This document shows, piece by piece, positions 55,582 to 64,000 of a DNA stretch of 64,000 nt. The stretch comes from Notolepis coatsorum (lineage: Eukaryota > Chordata > Actinopteri > Aulopiformes > Paralepididae). Each line of letters starts with the position of its first letter. Position 1 is the stretch's first letter. Position numbers and translations under genes: made by a program. The DNA is taken from NCBI GenBank assembly GCA_963971535.1, contig OZ020589.1, forward strand, positions 82,980,860 to 83,044,859. The letters run 5' to 3'. A model generated the notes under the pieces. The model saw only the letters and a list, made by a program, of their open reading frames with translations, searched no databases and was not told the DNA's origin.

Positions 55582-55850
55582 TCATGTGTGCTTGTGTGTG
55601 GAGAGTTCAGTTTTCAAGACTCTGATGGCCTGAGGGAAGAAGCTGAGCCGGAGTCTCTCTGTCCTAGTTGCTGTTGTTCGCAGGCGTTTGCCTGACAGCA
55701 GCAGCTTGAACAGGCTGGTGTTGGGGTGGTGAGGGTCTTTCATTATTCTGCAGGCTCTGGATTTGCACCTCTTGTTATATAAGACCTGCAGGGGTGGTAG
55801 TGCAATACCCGTAGTATGCTCAGCTGAGCGCACCACTCTCTGTAGGGGGT
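55582..55850 (-). pseudogene. C-terminal end of a fish LINE ORF2
   Basis: A short conserved block: SRACRIMKDPHHPNTSLFK then LLLSGKRLRTTATRTERLR and SFFPQAIRVLKTEL. The rest of the protein was lost by 5' truncation at insertion. Confidence 0.7.
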
Positions 55851-55871
55851 GGGGATTGATATGTGGGGTGT

Positions 55872-56115
55872 TTGGGGGACTGGCTGTTCCGGGGGGGTTC
55901 ACTTGCTTTTGAGTACCTATTCTTATGTCTGCACTTTCTACATTGCACTACTTTTATTGTCTTTTTATACCTATTCTTTATGCATTGTTTTTATTCTGTC
56001 AACTGTATGCAAATTTTTTGCCTATGTTCATTTTATGCTATTTGCTGTGAAGCACTCTGAGCTGCAATCCATGTATGAAAGGTGCTATATAAATAAAATT
56101 ATTATTATTATCCTC
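55872..56115 (+). mobile_element. L2-group LINE 3' end
   Basis: GTGAAGCACTCTGAGCTGCA then GTATGAAAGGTGCTATATAA and ATAAAATTATTATTATTAT, the typical L2-group 3' terminus, in plus orientation. It was the target of the LINE now split by the provirus. Confidence 0.8.
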
Positions 56116-56760
56116 TACAAAATATAGAAAAACACAGCGGCTCACATCTCTCTCTAATACAGGACAACATGGAATGTAAAACAGAACATTTCACTGTAAA
56201 GCACATGAACTGTGGCTGAAAGTATAGACCACCGCAACACTTCTGGTATTTTCAGCTTATGGGGGGGATACAATTTATGAATGTTGATGAGAGCCTTAAC
56301 ATAAGTGATTATAGCTACGGCTGTCAGGAGGCTGCAGATCCAATATACTTTTTTATACGCCTGAGTGAGTCTCCTGAACACGGAGAGACCGACCCCAAGT
56401 CAATCAGCACTTTCTCGGCCGAGCTATAGTCACTTTTCCGCACCTACTCCCCAAACTCTGCATGCACAGATTGATAAACCTAGATCTCTGGACAATCCCG
56501 AGAGACTCACTGGGAAATCTGTGCATGCCAATTGTCTAATTGTCACGTTTGTGAGGATAGTGTTCACAGTTTGCCCCCGTGGGATGGAGTTGACGTGCTC
56601 TTTGTTACTCTTCAAACATGTTGAAGAGAAGTTACTCTCTCCACTCAAGCTGCCTTATCTTCTGTACAAACACAAGGCTCATTGTACATCGTGTTCTGCA
56701 TGCAATGATTTACCCAACAAACAACTGTGTCAATTAACTGTGTTAATTCTGTGTGACCCA
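56116..56760. other. No recognised feature
   Basis: Frames at 56365-56772 (plus) and 56154-56381 (minus) are open but show no known domain or splice context that persuades me. Confidence 0.45.
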
Positions 56761-56960
56761 ATGAGAAGGTAAATAGTGTGCTGGTCAGCTGTCCTAATGG
56801 TGTCAACACAATGAGAATGTAAATAGTGTATTGGTCAGTTGTCCTAATGGTGTCAACTCAATGAGAAGGTGAATAGTGTATTGGTCAGTTGTCCTAATGG
56901 TGTCAACACAATGAGAAGGTAAATAGTGTATTGGTCAGTTGTCCTAATGGTGTCAACACC
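56761..56960. repeat. 50-bp minisatellite, four copies
   Basis: ATGAGAAGGTAAATAGTGTR then YTGGTCAGYTGTCCTAATGG and TGTCAACACA start at 56761, 56811, 56861 and 56911. Confidence 0.95.
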
Positions 56961-57077
56961 AACTTACAACTAACCGACTTACAAGTTCTGTACAACAAGT
57001 CAGCAGGAGGGGTACAACTCTAGCAGCTAAGGGTACGTGATATTGTTCATCAAGTGTTGAATGTGAGTGTTAAACTC

Positions 57078-57260
57078 TATAATAATAATAATAATTACTT
57101 GCATTTATATAGCGCTTTTCTAGACACTCAAAGCACTTTACAATGTAGGGTGGAAATTGCCTCCTTCACCACCACTGGTAGCACCCAACCTTGGGCTATG
57201 CAGGCTCAATGGATACCATACACTGGCACCCAGCACACATCACACTATGGCTGAACGGCT
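57078..57260 (-). mobile_element. LINE/SINE 3' end (ATATAGCGCTTTTCTAGACAC type)
   Basis: (AAT)n followed by TTGCATTTATATAGCGCTTT and CAAAGCACTTTACAATGTAG, a very common fish retroposon terminus read on the minus strand. Confidence 0.65.
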
Positions 57261-57472
57261 CAGGAGACAGGGATTGATATCAGCCAATTAAGGGGAAGGG
57301 ATGATTAGGTGAGTGCATAGTAGTCTAGACATAATAGTAGGTAGTAATATAGGCATAGTATATTACTTAGTAGCAAAGTGCATAATAGTAAAAGACAGTA
57401 AGTACGTGTGTTCTTAGTCAACGGTGGAACATTGGCTGGGTTTCAGCTGTCCTGACTGTGGTGGGAAGTTTT

Positions 57473-57600
57473 TGATTTGATTTTATTAGGGATCCCCATT
57501 AGCTGGTGCCATAGCAACCAGCTAGTCTTCCTGGGGTCCACACACAAAAATACAAAAACAATTATTATTGCAAAAACAAAATTATTAAAAGTCAGTACAC
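57473..57600 (-). mobile_element. Fish retroposon 3' end (TTTTATTAGGGATCCCCATT type)
   Basis: TAGGGATCCCCATTAGCTGG and CTTCCTGGGGTCCACACAC match a widespread teleost LINE 3' UTR motif; the family is not assigned with certainty. Confidence 0.5.
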
Positions 57601-57761
57601 ACAATGCATACCCAGATAGCAAAAAATGAGTGAATCAACGTTGAAATAGGGTTCAGCAGAAATATTGAATCTATGTTGAAGCCTGACATCTAAATTATAT
57701 AGATCGTTGTCTATGACCCTAACGTTGAATCAACGTTAGGTGTCAACCATAGCTGATACTA

Positions 57762-57965
57762 TATCAATGTTGATTCAACCATCATCTAAATGGTAATCTA
57801 CATGCACATTTTAGTTGATTTTATATTGAATCAATGTTAGACATCAATGTTTATTCAACCATAATCTAAATGGTAATCTACATGCACATTTTAGTTGATT
57901 TTATATTGAATCAATGTTAGACATCAATGTTTATTCAACCATAAGCTAAATGGTACTCTACTTGT
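57762..57965. repeat. 80-bp tandem repeat
   Basis: ATCATCTAAATGGTAATCTA at 57781 recurs at 57861 and (diverged) 57941. Units contain TTGAATCAATGTTAGACATC; looser GAATCAACGTTGAA words start at 57632. Confidence 0.9.
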
Positions 57966-58507
57966 ACATTTGTAACTTGTACATCTACTTGTAACTTGTA
58001 AAGTTAAGGAATCAATACTGATTAATGTACATTTTACATTAAAATATTGCTGCTGATATGTATACATCATAACATTACATGTTTTTTTCCTGCTGTTAAA
58101 CACACTATTGTTAAATAAATAATAATACAATTCTTATATGACCATATTTCCAAAAATGTGTGAACAAAAATGACAACATGGCTTTTAAAATGAAAATTCT
58201 TTTTTTTCTAGGGTATCAGAACTTCCAGTGACTAAAACTTTACAAAAAACAAATAACAGACCTTATAACAGGCTTTCATTAACAATATAGCCACTGCCAG
58301 AATAGTGACACACATATTGTGTGTGGTGAGCACACGCATTCATGCACAACGAAGACAAGATTGCAATCATTTTAACTATAAATTTATGAGCTCAAAGTAT
58401 GAGCTCACTACTGACTGAAATGTCCAACAAAAAGCATCAATTGTCAAATAATATTGATCACATTAACTAGACTAGATGTTTGAGGAAATTAGAAAGGGAA
58501 CAACAAC
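57966..58507. other. No recognised feature
   Basis: AT-rich sequence with no gene seen. Confidence 0.5.
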
Positions 58508-58880
58508 TTAACCCTTGTGTCTGATCAGATTCGTATTTGTTTGATAACTTTGCAGTGATGAGCCAACATAATATGTGGCATAATCTTTTAATTATCTTGT
58601 ATTTTTTTTTTTACTCTTCATAAATTGTTTATTCCACTTCAGCCCGATCATAACCACCACATATTCTTTTTTTTGTCATATTTAACAACTCTTTTCAGAA
58701 AAGTGGGAGTATTTCATTACAAAAATAATATAAAAAATGGTTATGATCAGGGCTGAAGTTGAATAAAATATTTATGGAAAAGAAAGTGGGAAATTATTTC
58801 AACATAATCTTTTTATGGAGTTTTTCAATTTAGTCCCATAATAAGAGTATAATACTTTAGTTTTCAGACACAAGGGTTAA
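58508..58880. mobile_element. piggyBac-type MITE with perfect 17-bp terminal inverted repeats
   Basis: TTAACCCTTGTGTCTGA at 58508-58524 and its exact complement TCAGACACAAGGGTTAA at 58864-58880, both including the TTAA target. A second inverted pair lies inside (TTCCACTTCAGCCCGATCAT at 58633; TGATCAGGGCTGAAGTTGAA at 58745), so the whole element can fold. No coding capacity. The ends are unlike those of copies A-D, so this is a separate family. Confidence 0.9.
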
Positions 58881-59110
58881 ATATAAACAATGGCATAGGA
58901 TTTGAATTTAAACACAGTGGAGCTTAGATGATCTACAGTTGTCCACGACTTATCCTCCAAGGCATCTGCTATATAATAATCTTCAGATTTACTTAAGTGT
59001 TATTAGTAGGTTACAGCAGTAAGCATTAGTTTGCTCAGTCAATTATGGCCAATTCGTTTTATATTGTTTAATACAGTTAAATAAATAGATAAATGAAAAG
59101 CAATTTTTTT

Positions 59111-59218
59111 TGGATTACGCCCCCCCCCCCCCCCACTGTACCGAAAATAATACCGAACCGTGTCTTCAAAACCGAGGTACGTACCGAACCGTGGATTTTG
59201 TGTACCGTTACACCCCTA
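59111..59218. mobile_element. hAT terminus fragment
   Basis: ACCGAACCGTGGATTTTGTG and TACCGTTACACCCCTAA form the usual right end of a widespread teleost hAT family (TTAGGGGTGTAACGGTA on the other strand). The left end was not found. A poly-C run lies at 59120-59136. Confidence 0.75.
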
Positions 59219-59239
59219 ATGTTTCTATAACTCTCTCCC

Positions 59240-59810
59240 ATATAACTCTCTCCCATACCCTTAACACCAACCGCTGAAGTGCCCTTGAGCAAGGCACTAA
59301 ACCCCCAACTGCTCCAGTGGAGTTGCTCAGTGGCCAACAGTGTCAGACTGTGGTTGTACTGGGGCCTAACAAAATTAATAGTTGGTTTCAGGTTGGTTGT
59401 CAGTTTGGCCATGGGTAGGTAGGGAATTTATTTAATTTTATTTTTTTATTTTATTCTTTCCCACGGCGACTATGGATAGGGAATTTCTTTATTTAATTAA
59501 AATGTTCACAACAACATGGATGCATGTACTCTGCCAGCATGTTTAATATCCATAATACTAAATGTTTGACTATTAAAAAAAAAAAAAAAAATTCTAAAAA
59601 CTCATAAAATATATTGGGTCGCACCTAAATCGGCAGGGTCGGTCGGCAACCTGAAACCAACTATTAATTTTGTTAGGCCTGGGCAGCTCCCAGGTGTGAA
59701 TGGAACTCTGTGAATGTGAAGCAGGGCGTAGCTGAAAAAGAGCATCTGTGCTCAGCGAACCTACCCTGGGTAAATAAAGGTTAAAATTAAAAATAAAAAA
59801 AATAAACACT
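59240..59810. mobile_element. Fish retroposon 3' region (GTGCCCTTGAGCAAGGCAC type), split by a MITE
   Basis: AGTGCCCTTGAGCAAGGCAC then CAACTGCTCCAGTGGAG continues after the MITE as GCAGCTCCCAGGTGTGAATG and CTACCCTGGGTAAATAAAGG with an A-rich tail. This is a common teleost SINE/LINE 3' body; family not assigned. Confidence 0.6.
59364..59678. mobile_element. MITE with ~31-bp inverted repeats and 5-bp target duplication
   Basis: GCCTAACAAAATTAATAGTT followed by GGTTTCAGGTTG at the left and its inverse at the right (59647-59678). CTGGG is duplicated at 59359-59363 and 59679-59683. The flanking retroposon joins seamlessly if it is removed. It has a T/A-rich interior and no coding. Confidence 0.9.
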
Positions 59811-59812
59811 GC

Positions 59813-60320
59813 AAGAACAGGCTGAAGCATAAGTCATTCAAGTAGATGCCGTCCATGGAAGAACAGTGTCCAGGGTAATTCCTTGTACTGTATGAACCAG
59901 GGAAACAGTGTGCTGGGGTACCCCAAGTTTGACTCTGGTTCGCTTGACAATTAAGTTTGGGTCACTTCGGTTCCAAGAACAGGCTGAAGCAGCATATTCA
60001 AGTAGATGCCGTCCATGGAAGAACAGTGTCCATCAGGGTAATTCCTTGTACTGTATGAACCAGGGAAACAGTGTGTGCTGTGCTGTGCTGGGGTAGCTGT
60101 GCTGTGCTGGGGTACCCTAAGTTTGACTCTGGTTCGCTTGACAATTAAGTTTGGGTCACTTCGGTTCCAAGAACAGGCTGAAGCAGCATAAGTCATTCAA
60201 GTAGATGCCAGGGTAATTCCTTGTACTGTATGAACCAGGGAAACAGTGTGTGGTGTGCTGTGCTGTGCTGGGGTACCCTAAGTTTTACTCTGGTTCGCTT
60301 GACTTAAGTTTGGGTCACTT
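59813..60320. repeat. Three-copy ~165-195-bp tandem repeat
   Basis: AAGAACAGGCTGAAGCA starts at 59813, 59976 and 60170. Units contain GTAGATGCCGTCCATGGAAG, ACTGTATGAACCAGGGAAAC and TTTGGGTCACTTCGGTTC. Confidence 0.92.
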
Positions 60321-60324
60321 CGGT

Positions 60325-60429
60325 TCCTTGAGATGCCTCCCTCCCGGTCTGGCGCATAACGAAGCCACTTCTTGACAGTTTCGCTGTAGTCCTGGTCGGT
60401 CAGCTTGGGGTCAAACTGTCGAGCAGCAG
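60325..60429 (-). CDS. Possible host exon (about 35 codons), gene not recognised
   Basis: On the minus strand a pyrimidine tract and TGTCTATCAG (60439-60430) form a convincing splice acceptor. The following frame reads AAARQFDPKLTDQDYSETVK then KWLRYAPDREGGISRN, with balanced, charged, non-repetitive composition unlike the surrounding repeats. The 3' limit merges into the tandem repeat at 59.8-60.32 kb, and a donor site is not obvious (GAA|GTGACC is one weak option). I do not recognise the protein. It could be a real terminal or internal exon of a gene extending outside the window, or a captured exon; it may also be chance. Confidence 0.35.
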
Positions 60430-62268
60430 CTGATAGACACAAAAATAAAAAAGGGAGGAAGAGAGGTGGGTGAGATGATGTACGATGATAAGAGCACCCG
60501 GCCCTCACTTCACACGAGTGCGATTTTTTTTAATCACTCAATTACTCACTCTGTAGGTCTACAGTAACAAGCTACAGTCAGCATCCAGTTAGACTGGACA
60601 GGAAAGAGAATTAAGCAATCGCCTAGCCTGACACCATCTAGGCAATACAATGTGTATCCATGCACTTCTAGATCTATCACAGTGTTTAGAGGGTCTATCA
60701 CACCCTCTAAACACTGCTAGACCCTCTAAACACTGTGACAGACCCTCTAAACACTGATAGACCCTCTAAAGACTGTGATAGACCCGACAAACACTGTGAT
60801 AGACCCGACAAACACTGCTAGACCCTCTAAACACTGTGATAGACCCTCTAAACACTGCTAGACCCTCTAAACACTGTGACAGACCCTCTAAACACTGATA
60901 GACCCTCTAAAGACTGTGATAGACCCGACAAACACTGTGATAGACCCTCTAAACACTGTGATAGACCCTCTAAACACTGTGATAGACCCTCTAAACACTG
61001 TGATAGACCCTCAAAACACTATGATAGACCCGACAAACACTGTGATAGATCTATCACAGTGTTTAGAGGGCCCTCTAAACACTGTGATAGACCCGACAAA
61101 CACTGTGATAGACCCGACAAACACTGTGATCTGTCAGTGTTTAGAGGGTCTGTCCCAGTGTTTAGAGGGTCTATCAGTGTTTAGAGGGTGTGATAGACCC
61201 TCTAAACACTGTAATAGACCCTACAAACACTGTGATAGACCCTCTAAACACTGATAGACCCTCTAAACACTGTGATAGACCCTCTAAACACTGATAGATC
61301 TATCAGTGTTTACAGTGTTTGTCGGGTCTATCACAGTGTTTAGAGGGTCTGTCAGTGTTTAGAGGGTCTATCAGTGTTTAGAGGGTCTATCACAGTCTTT
61401 AGAGGGTCTATCAGTGTTTAGAGGGTCTATCACAGTGTTTAGAGGGTCTGTCACAGTGTTTAGACGGTCTGATACAGTGTTTAGAGGGTCTGCCACAGTG
61501 TTTAGAGGGTCTATCAGTGTTTAGAGGGTGTGATAGACCCTCTAAACACTGTGATAGACCCTCTAAACACTGTGATAGACCCTCTAAACACTGTGATAGA
61601 CCCTCTAAACACTGTGACAGACCCTCTAAACACTGATAGACCCTCTAAACACTGTGATAGACCCGACAAACACTGTGATAGACCCTCTAAACACTGTGAT
61701 AGACCCGACAAACACTGTGATAGATCTATCACAGTGTTTAGAGGGTCTATCACAGTGTTTGTCGGGTCTATCACAGTGTTTGTCGGGTCTATCACAGTGT
61801 TTAGAGGGTCTGTCAGTGTTTAGAGGGTCTGTCCCAGTGTTTAGAGGGTCTATCAGTGTTTAGAGGGTGTGATAGACCCTCTAAACACTGTAATAGACCC
61901 TACAAACACTGTGATAGACCCTCTAAACACTGATAGACCCTCTAAACACTGTGATAGACCCTCTAAACACTGATAGATCTATCAGTGTTTACAGTGTTTG
62001 TCGGGTCTATCACAGTGTTTAGAGGGTCTGTCAGTGTTTAGATGGTCTATCAGTGTTTAGAGGGTCTATCACAGTCTTTAGAGGGTCTATCAGTGTTTAG
62101 AGGGTCTATCACAGTGTTTAGAGGGTCTGTCACAGTGTTTAGACGGTCTGATACAGTGTTTAGAGGGTCTGTCACAGTGTTTAGAGGGTCTATCAGTGTT
62201 TAGAGGGTGTGATAGACCCTCTAAACACTGTGATAGACCCGACAAACACTGTGATAGACCCTCTAAAC

Positions 62269-63198
62269 CAGACCTGGGCATTGTACGGCCCGCGGGCCGG
62301 ATCCGGCCCGCGGGATGATTCTGACCGGCCCGCGCAAGATTACATGATAATAAAAAAAAATTTAAAAAATATAAAAAAAAATATTTTTTTTAATATTTTT
62401 TTTTTTTTACTTTTTTTTTCGTGTCAACGTTCACACGCACAGTATACGCTTAGGAGACATGCTCAGAAGATGTTGGTTCTCTTTGGATCCACCTACATAT
62501 GTGAACAGACATTCTCAGTCATGACATTTACCAAGTCCAGGTACAGATCCTCTCTCACTGATGAACATCTGGCAGCTGTGCTTCGCATCTCCACCTCAGA
62601 CATGCAACCTGACTTTGATGGACTTGTTAAAGCTCAACAGAGACTGGATTTCTCACACTGAATGAAAAAAAAAGAACTGAAGAACACTAAAATGTGGAAA
62701 TATAACAAGTGAAATGGGACACTTGATATTTTTTTTTCTTTTTTTTTGCACAGTTCTGAAAACATTAAATGTTTAATATAGGCATGTAAAGTAAAAAAAG
62801 GCTACAAAACTGGGACACTTTTCTTTACACAGTTCAGTGACATGTCTTGTTTATTTTTGCTATAAGATGATGTGATGTCTTTAGAAAGCTAAGAAAATCC
62901 TTGTTTCAATAGTATATGAAACTCAAATGCCCTTTGTTATTAATGTTTCACATTTTGTTTATCATTTTGGAAATAAATTCTATTTGAATAAATGATATTT
63001 TTGAAAGCTAACCTCACCTTTTAATTGCCAAATAATAACATACACTCTTACCAGGGGTCAAAACAATGCAATTTACTGCTTTTTATATAGAAATAAAATG
63101 TATATTATGCATAATTGAGTTTGGAATTTTGGCCCGGCCCCCCAACATATTTTCAGTTGCTCATTCGGCCCCCCGGGAAAAATAATTGCCCACCCCTG
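62269..63198 (+). mobile_element. hAT (Charlie-like) internal-deletion derivative with 8-bp target duplication
   Basis: Ends CAGACCTGGGCA and TGCCCACCCCTG are inverted, with CTCTAAAC duplicated at 62261-62268 and 63199-63206, taken from the satellite unit. Subterminal GGCCCGCGGGCCGGATCC sequence is typical. It retains only the transposase C-terminus (62420-62661). Confidence 0.95.
62420..62661 (+). pseudogene. hAT transposase C-terminal dimerisation domain (hATC) remnant
   Basis: The last ~75 residues of a hAT transposase: FGSTYICEQTFSVMTFTKSR, YRSSLTDEHLAAVLRISTSD and MQPDFDGLVKAQQRLDFSH, the hATC signature (CE..FS.M...K...RS.L.DEHL). The zinc finger, catalytic RNase H-like core and most of the gene are deleted, so it cannot catalyse transposition. 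The same family gave rise to the ZBED- and GTF2IRD2-related host genes in vertebrates. Confidence 0.9.
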
Positions 63199-64000
63199 CT
63201 CTAAACACTGTGATAGACCCTCTAAACACTGTGATAGACCCGACAAACACTGTGATAGACCCGACAAACACTGTGATAGATCTATCACAGTGTTTAGAGG
63301 GTCTATCACAGTGTTTGTCGGGTCTATCACAGTGTTTGTCGGGTCTATCACAGTGTTTAGAGGGTCTGTCAGTGTTTAGAGGGTCTGTCCCAGTGTTTAG
63401 AGGGTCTATCAGTGTTTAGAGGGTGTGATAGACCCTCTTAACACTGTAATAGACCCTACAAACACTGTGATAGACCCTCTAAACACTGATAGACCCTCTA
63501 AACACTGTGATAGACCCTCTAAACACTGATAGATCTATCAGTGTTTACAGTGTTTGTCGGGTCTATCACAGTGTTTAGAGGGTCTGTCAGTGTTTAGAGG
63601 GTCTATCAGTGTTTAGAGGGTCTATCACAGTCTTTAGAGGGTCTATCAGTGTTTAGAGGGTCTATCACAGTGTTTAGAGGGTCTGTCACAGTGTTTAGAC
63701 GGTCTGATACAGTGTTTAGAGGGTCTGTCACAGTGTTTAGAGGGTCTATCATAGTGTTTAGAGGGTCTATCAGTGTTTAGAGGGTCTGTCACAGTGTTTA
63801 GAGGGTCTGTCCCAGTGTTTAGAGGGTCTGTCCCAGTGTTTAGAGGGTCTATCAGTGTTTAGAGGGTGTGATAGACCCTCTAAACACTGTAATAGACCCT
63901 ACAAACACTGTGATAGACCCTCTAAACACTGTGATAGACCGTCTAAACACTGTGATAGATCTATCACAGTGTTTACAGTGTTTGTCGGGTCTATCACAGT

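Larger units (their letters stand above)
37024..55850 (-). mobile_element. 5'-truncated LINE with 21-bp target duplication, split by the provirus
   Basis: GGGGATTGATGTGTGGGGTGT at 37003-37023 recurs as GGGGATTGATATGTGGGGTG plus T at 55851-55871. The LINE consists of about 200 bases of 3' UTR (37024-37225, TTTTATTTGTCACGGCATAC) and about 495 bases with the end of an RT-type ORF (55356-55850). The latter reads RACRIMKDPHHPNTSLFKLL, LSGKRLRTTATRTERLRLSF and FPQAIRVLKTEL, a C-terminal block common in fish LINEs (Rex/Babar- or L2-like; clade uncertain). The provirus sits between the two parts. Confidence 0.8.
60669..64000. repeat. Orientation-flipping satellite of 21-bp units
   Basis: Hundreds of bases of TCTAAACACTGTGATAGACCC (type a) and CGACAAACACTGTGATAGACC (type b) units, with shorter variants lacking GTG. 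Runs in one orientation switch to the reverse complement through dyads such as GTGATAGATCTATCAC (about 61042-61057, 61717-61732, near 63280 and 63960) and CTGATAGATCTATCAG (61291, 61971, 63530). A higher-order block recurs with landmarks at 61191, 61870, 63426 and 63869. It continues past the window end and is interrupted by a hAT element at 62269-63198. Units of 21 bp stay open in several frames; those frames are not genes. Confidence 0.95.

Noticed and set aside
60876-61863. Open frames of 60-110 residues (DRPSKHC, VIDPLNT and QCLEGLS repeats)
   Set aside because: A 21-bp satellite unit is a multiple of three, so several frames on both strands stay open by construction; there are no starts, domains or codon bias.
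60669-64000. CRISPR-like array
   Set aside because: There are no unique spacers between repeats, units are contiguous and occur in both orientations, and the genome is vertebrate.

Overview
The window reads as vertebrate, almost certainly teleost, intergenic DNA made of transposable elements nested inside one another. Support for this comes from L2, CR1-like and L1-group LINEs, piggyBac-, hAT- and Tc1-type DNA elements, a tRNA-derived SINE, Ty3/gypsy elements, a retrovirus-like provirus and long microsatellites. No intact host gene was recognised. The only host-like coding piece is a possible single exon near 60.33-60.43 kb (minus strand). Most long open frames elsewhere are retroelement proteins or read-through of simple repeats.

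Layout. 0-6.4 kb: a degraded LINE reverse transcriptase (1-933, minus), then two copies of one short piggyBac-like family (968-3561, 5399-6346); a hAT-type element with an 8-bp target duplication sits inside the first. Minisatellite and GA/TG microsatellites lie between them. 6.5-28.15 kb: a DNA-transposon family with long terminal inverted repeats. One copy (6.56-9.65 kb) holds a partial SCAN-type-gag Ty3/gypsy element. The second, hugely inflated copy (9.64-28.15 kb) holds a CR1-like LINE (11.56-13.21 kb), a full-length L1-group LINE with both ORFs open (13356-20516, minus) and a whole-looking Mag-type gypsy element with LTRs that look identical (22571-27361, minus). 28.8-37 kb: a palindromic MITE with tripled ends, a tRNA-SINE head, a minisatellite, a DDE transposase relic and a short tandem repeat split by a piggyBac-like element (30832-31754) and by an L2 LINE (31791-36815). 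That LINE itself carries at least two hAT-type elements, a palindromic MITE and a further piggyBac-like copy.

37.0-55.9 kb: a 5'-truncated LINE with a 21-bp target duplication was split by an 18.1-kb provirus (37226-55355, minus) bounded by 1.39-kb LTRs and a CATG target duplication. Its order is the most unusual thing here: 5'LTR, 3.4-kb leader, env, gag, protease, RT, RNase H, integrase, 3'LTR, so env lies upstream of gag and nothing env-like lies between integrase and the 3'LTR. It also contains a 2.0-kb internal tandem duplication and a tRNA-SINE.

55.9-64 kb: LINE 3' ends, several minisatellites, a piggyBac-type MITE with perfect 17-bp ends, a small MITE with a 5-bp target duplication, and a >3.3-kb satellite of 21-bp units that flips orientation repeatedly through AGATCT-centred dyads and carries a hAT deletion derivative. 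The insertions give a relative chronology by nesting. All identifications come from reading the sequence and from family knowledge; no database search was run.
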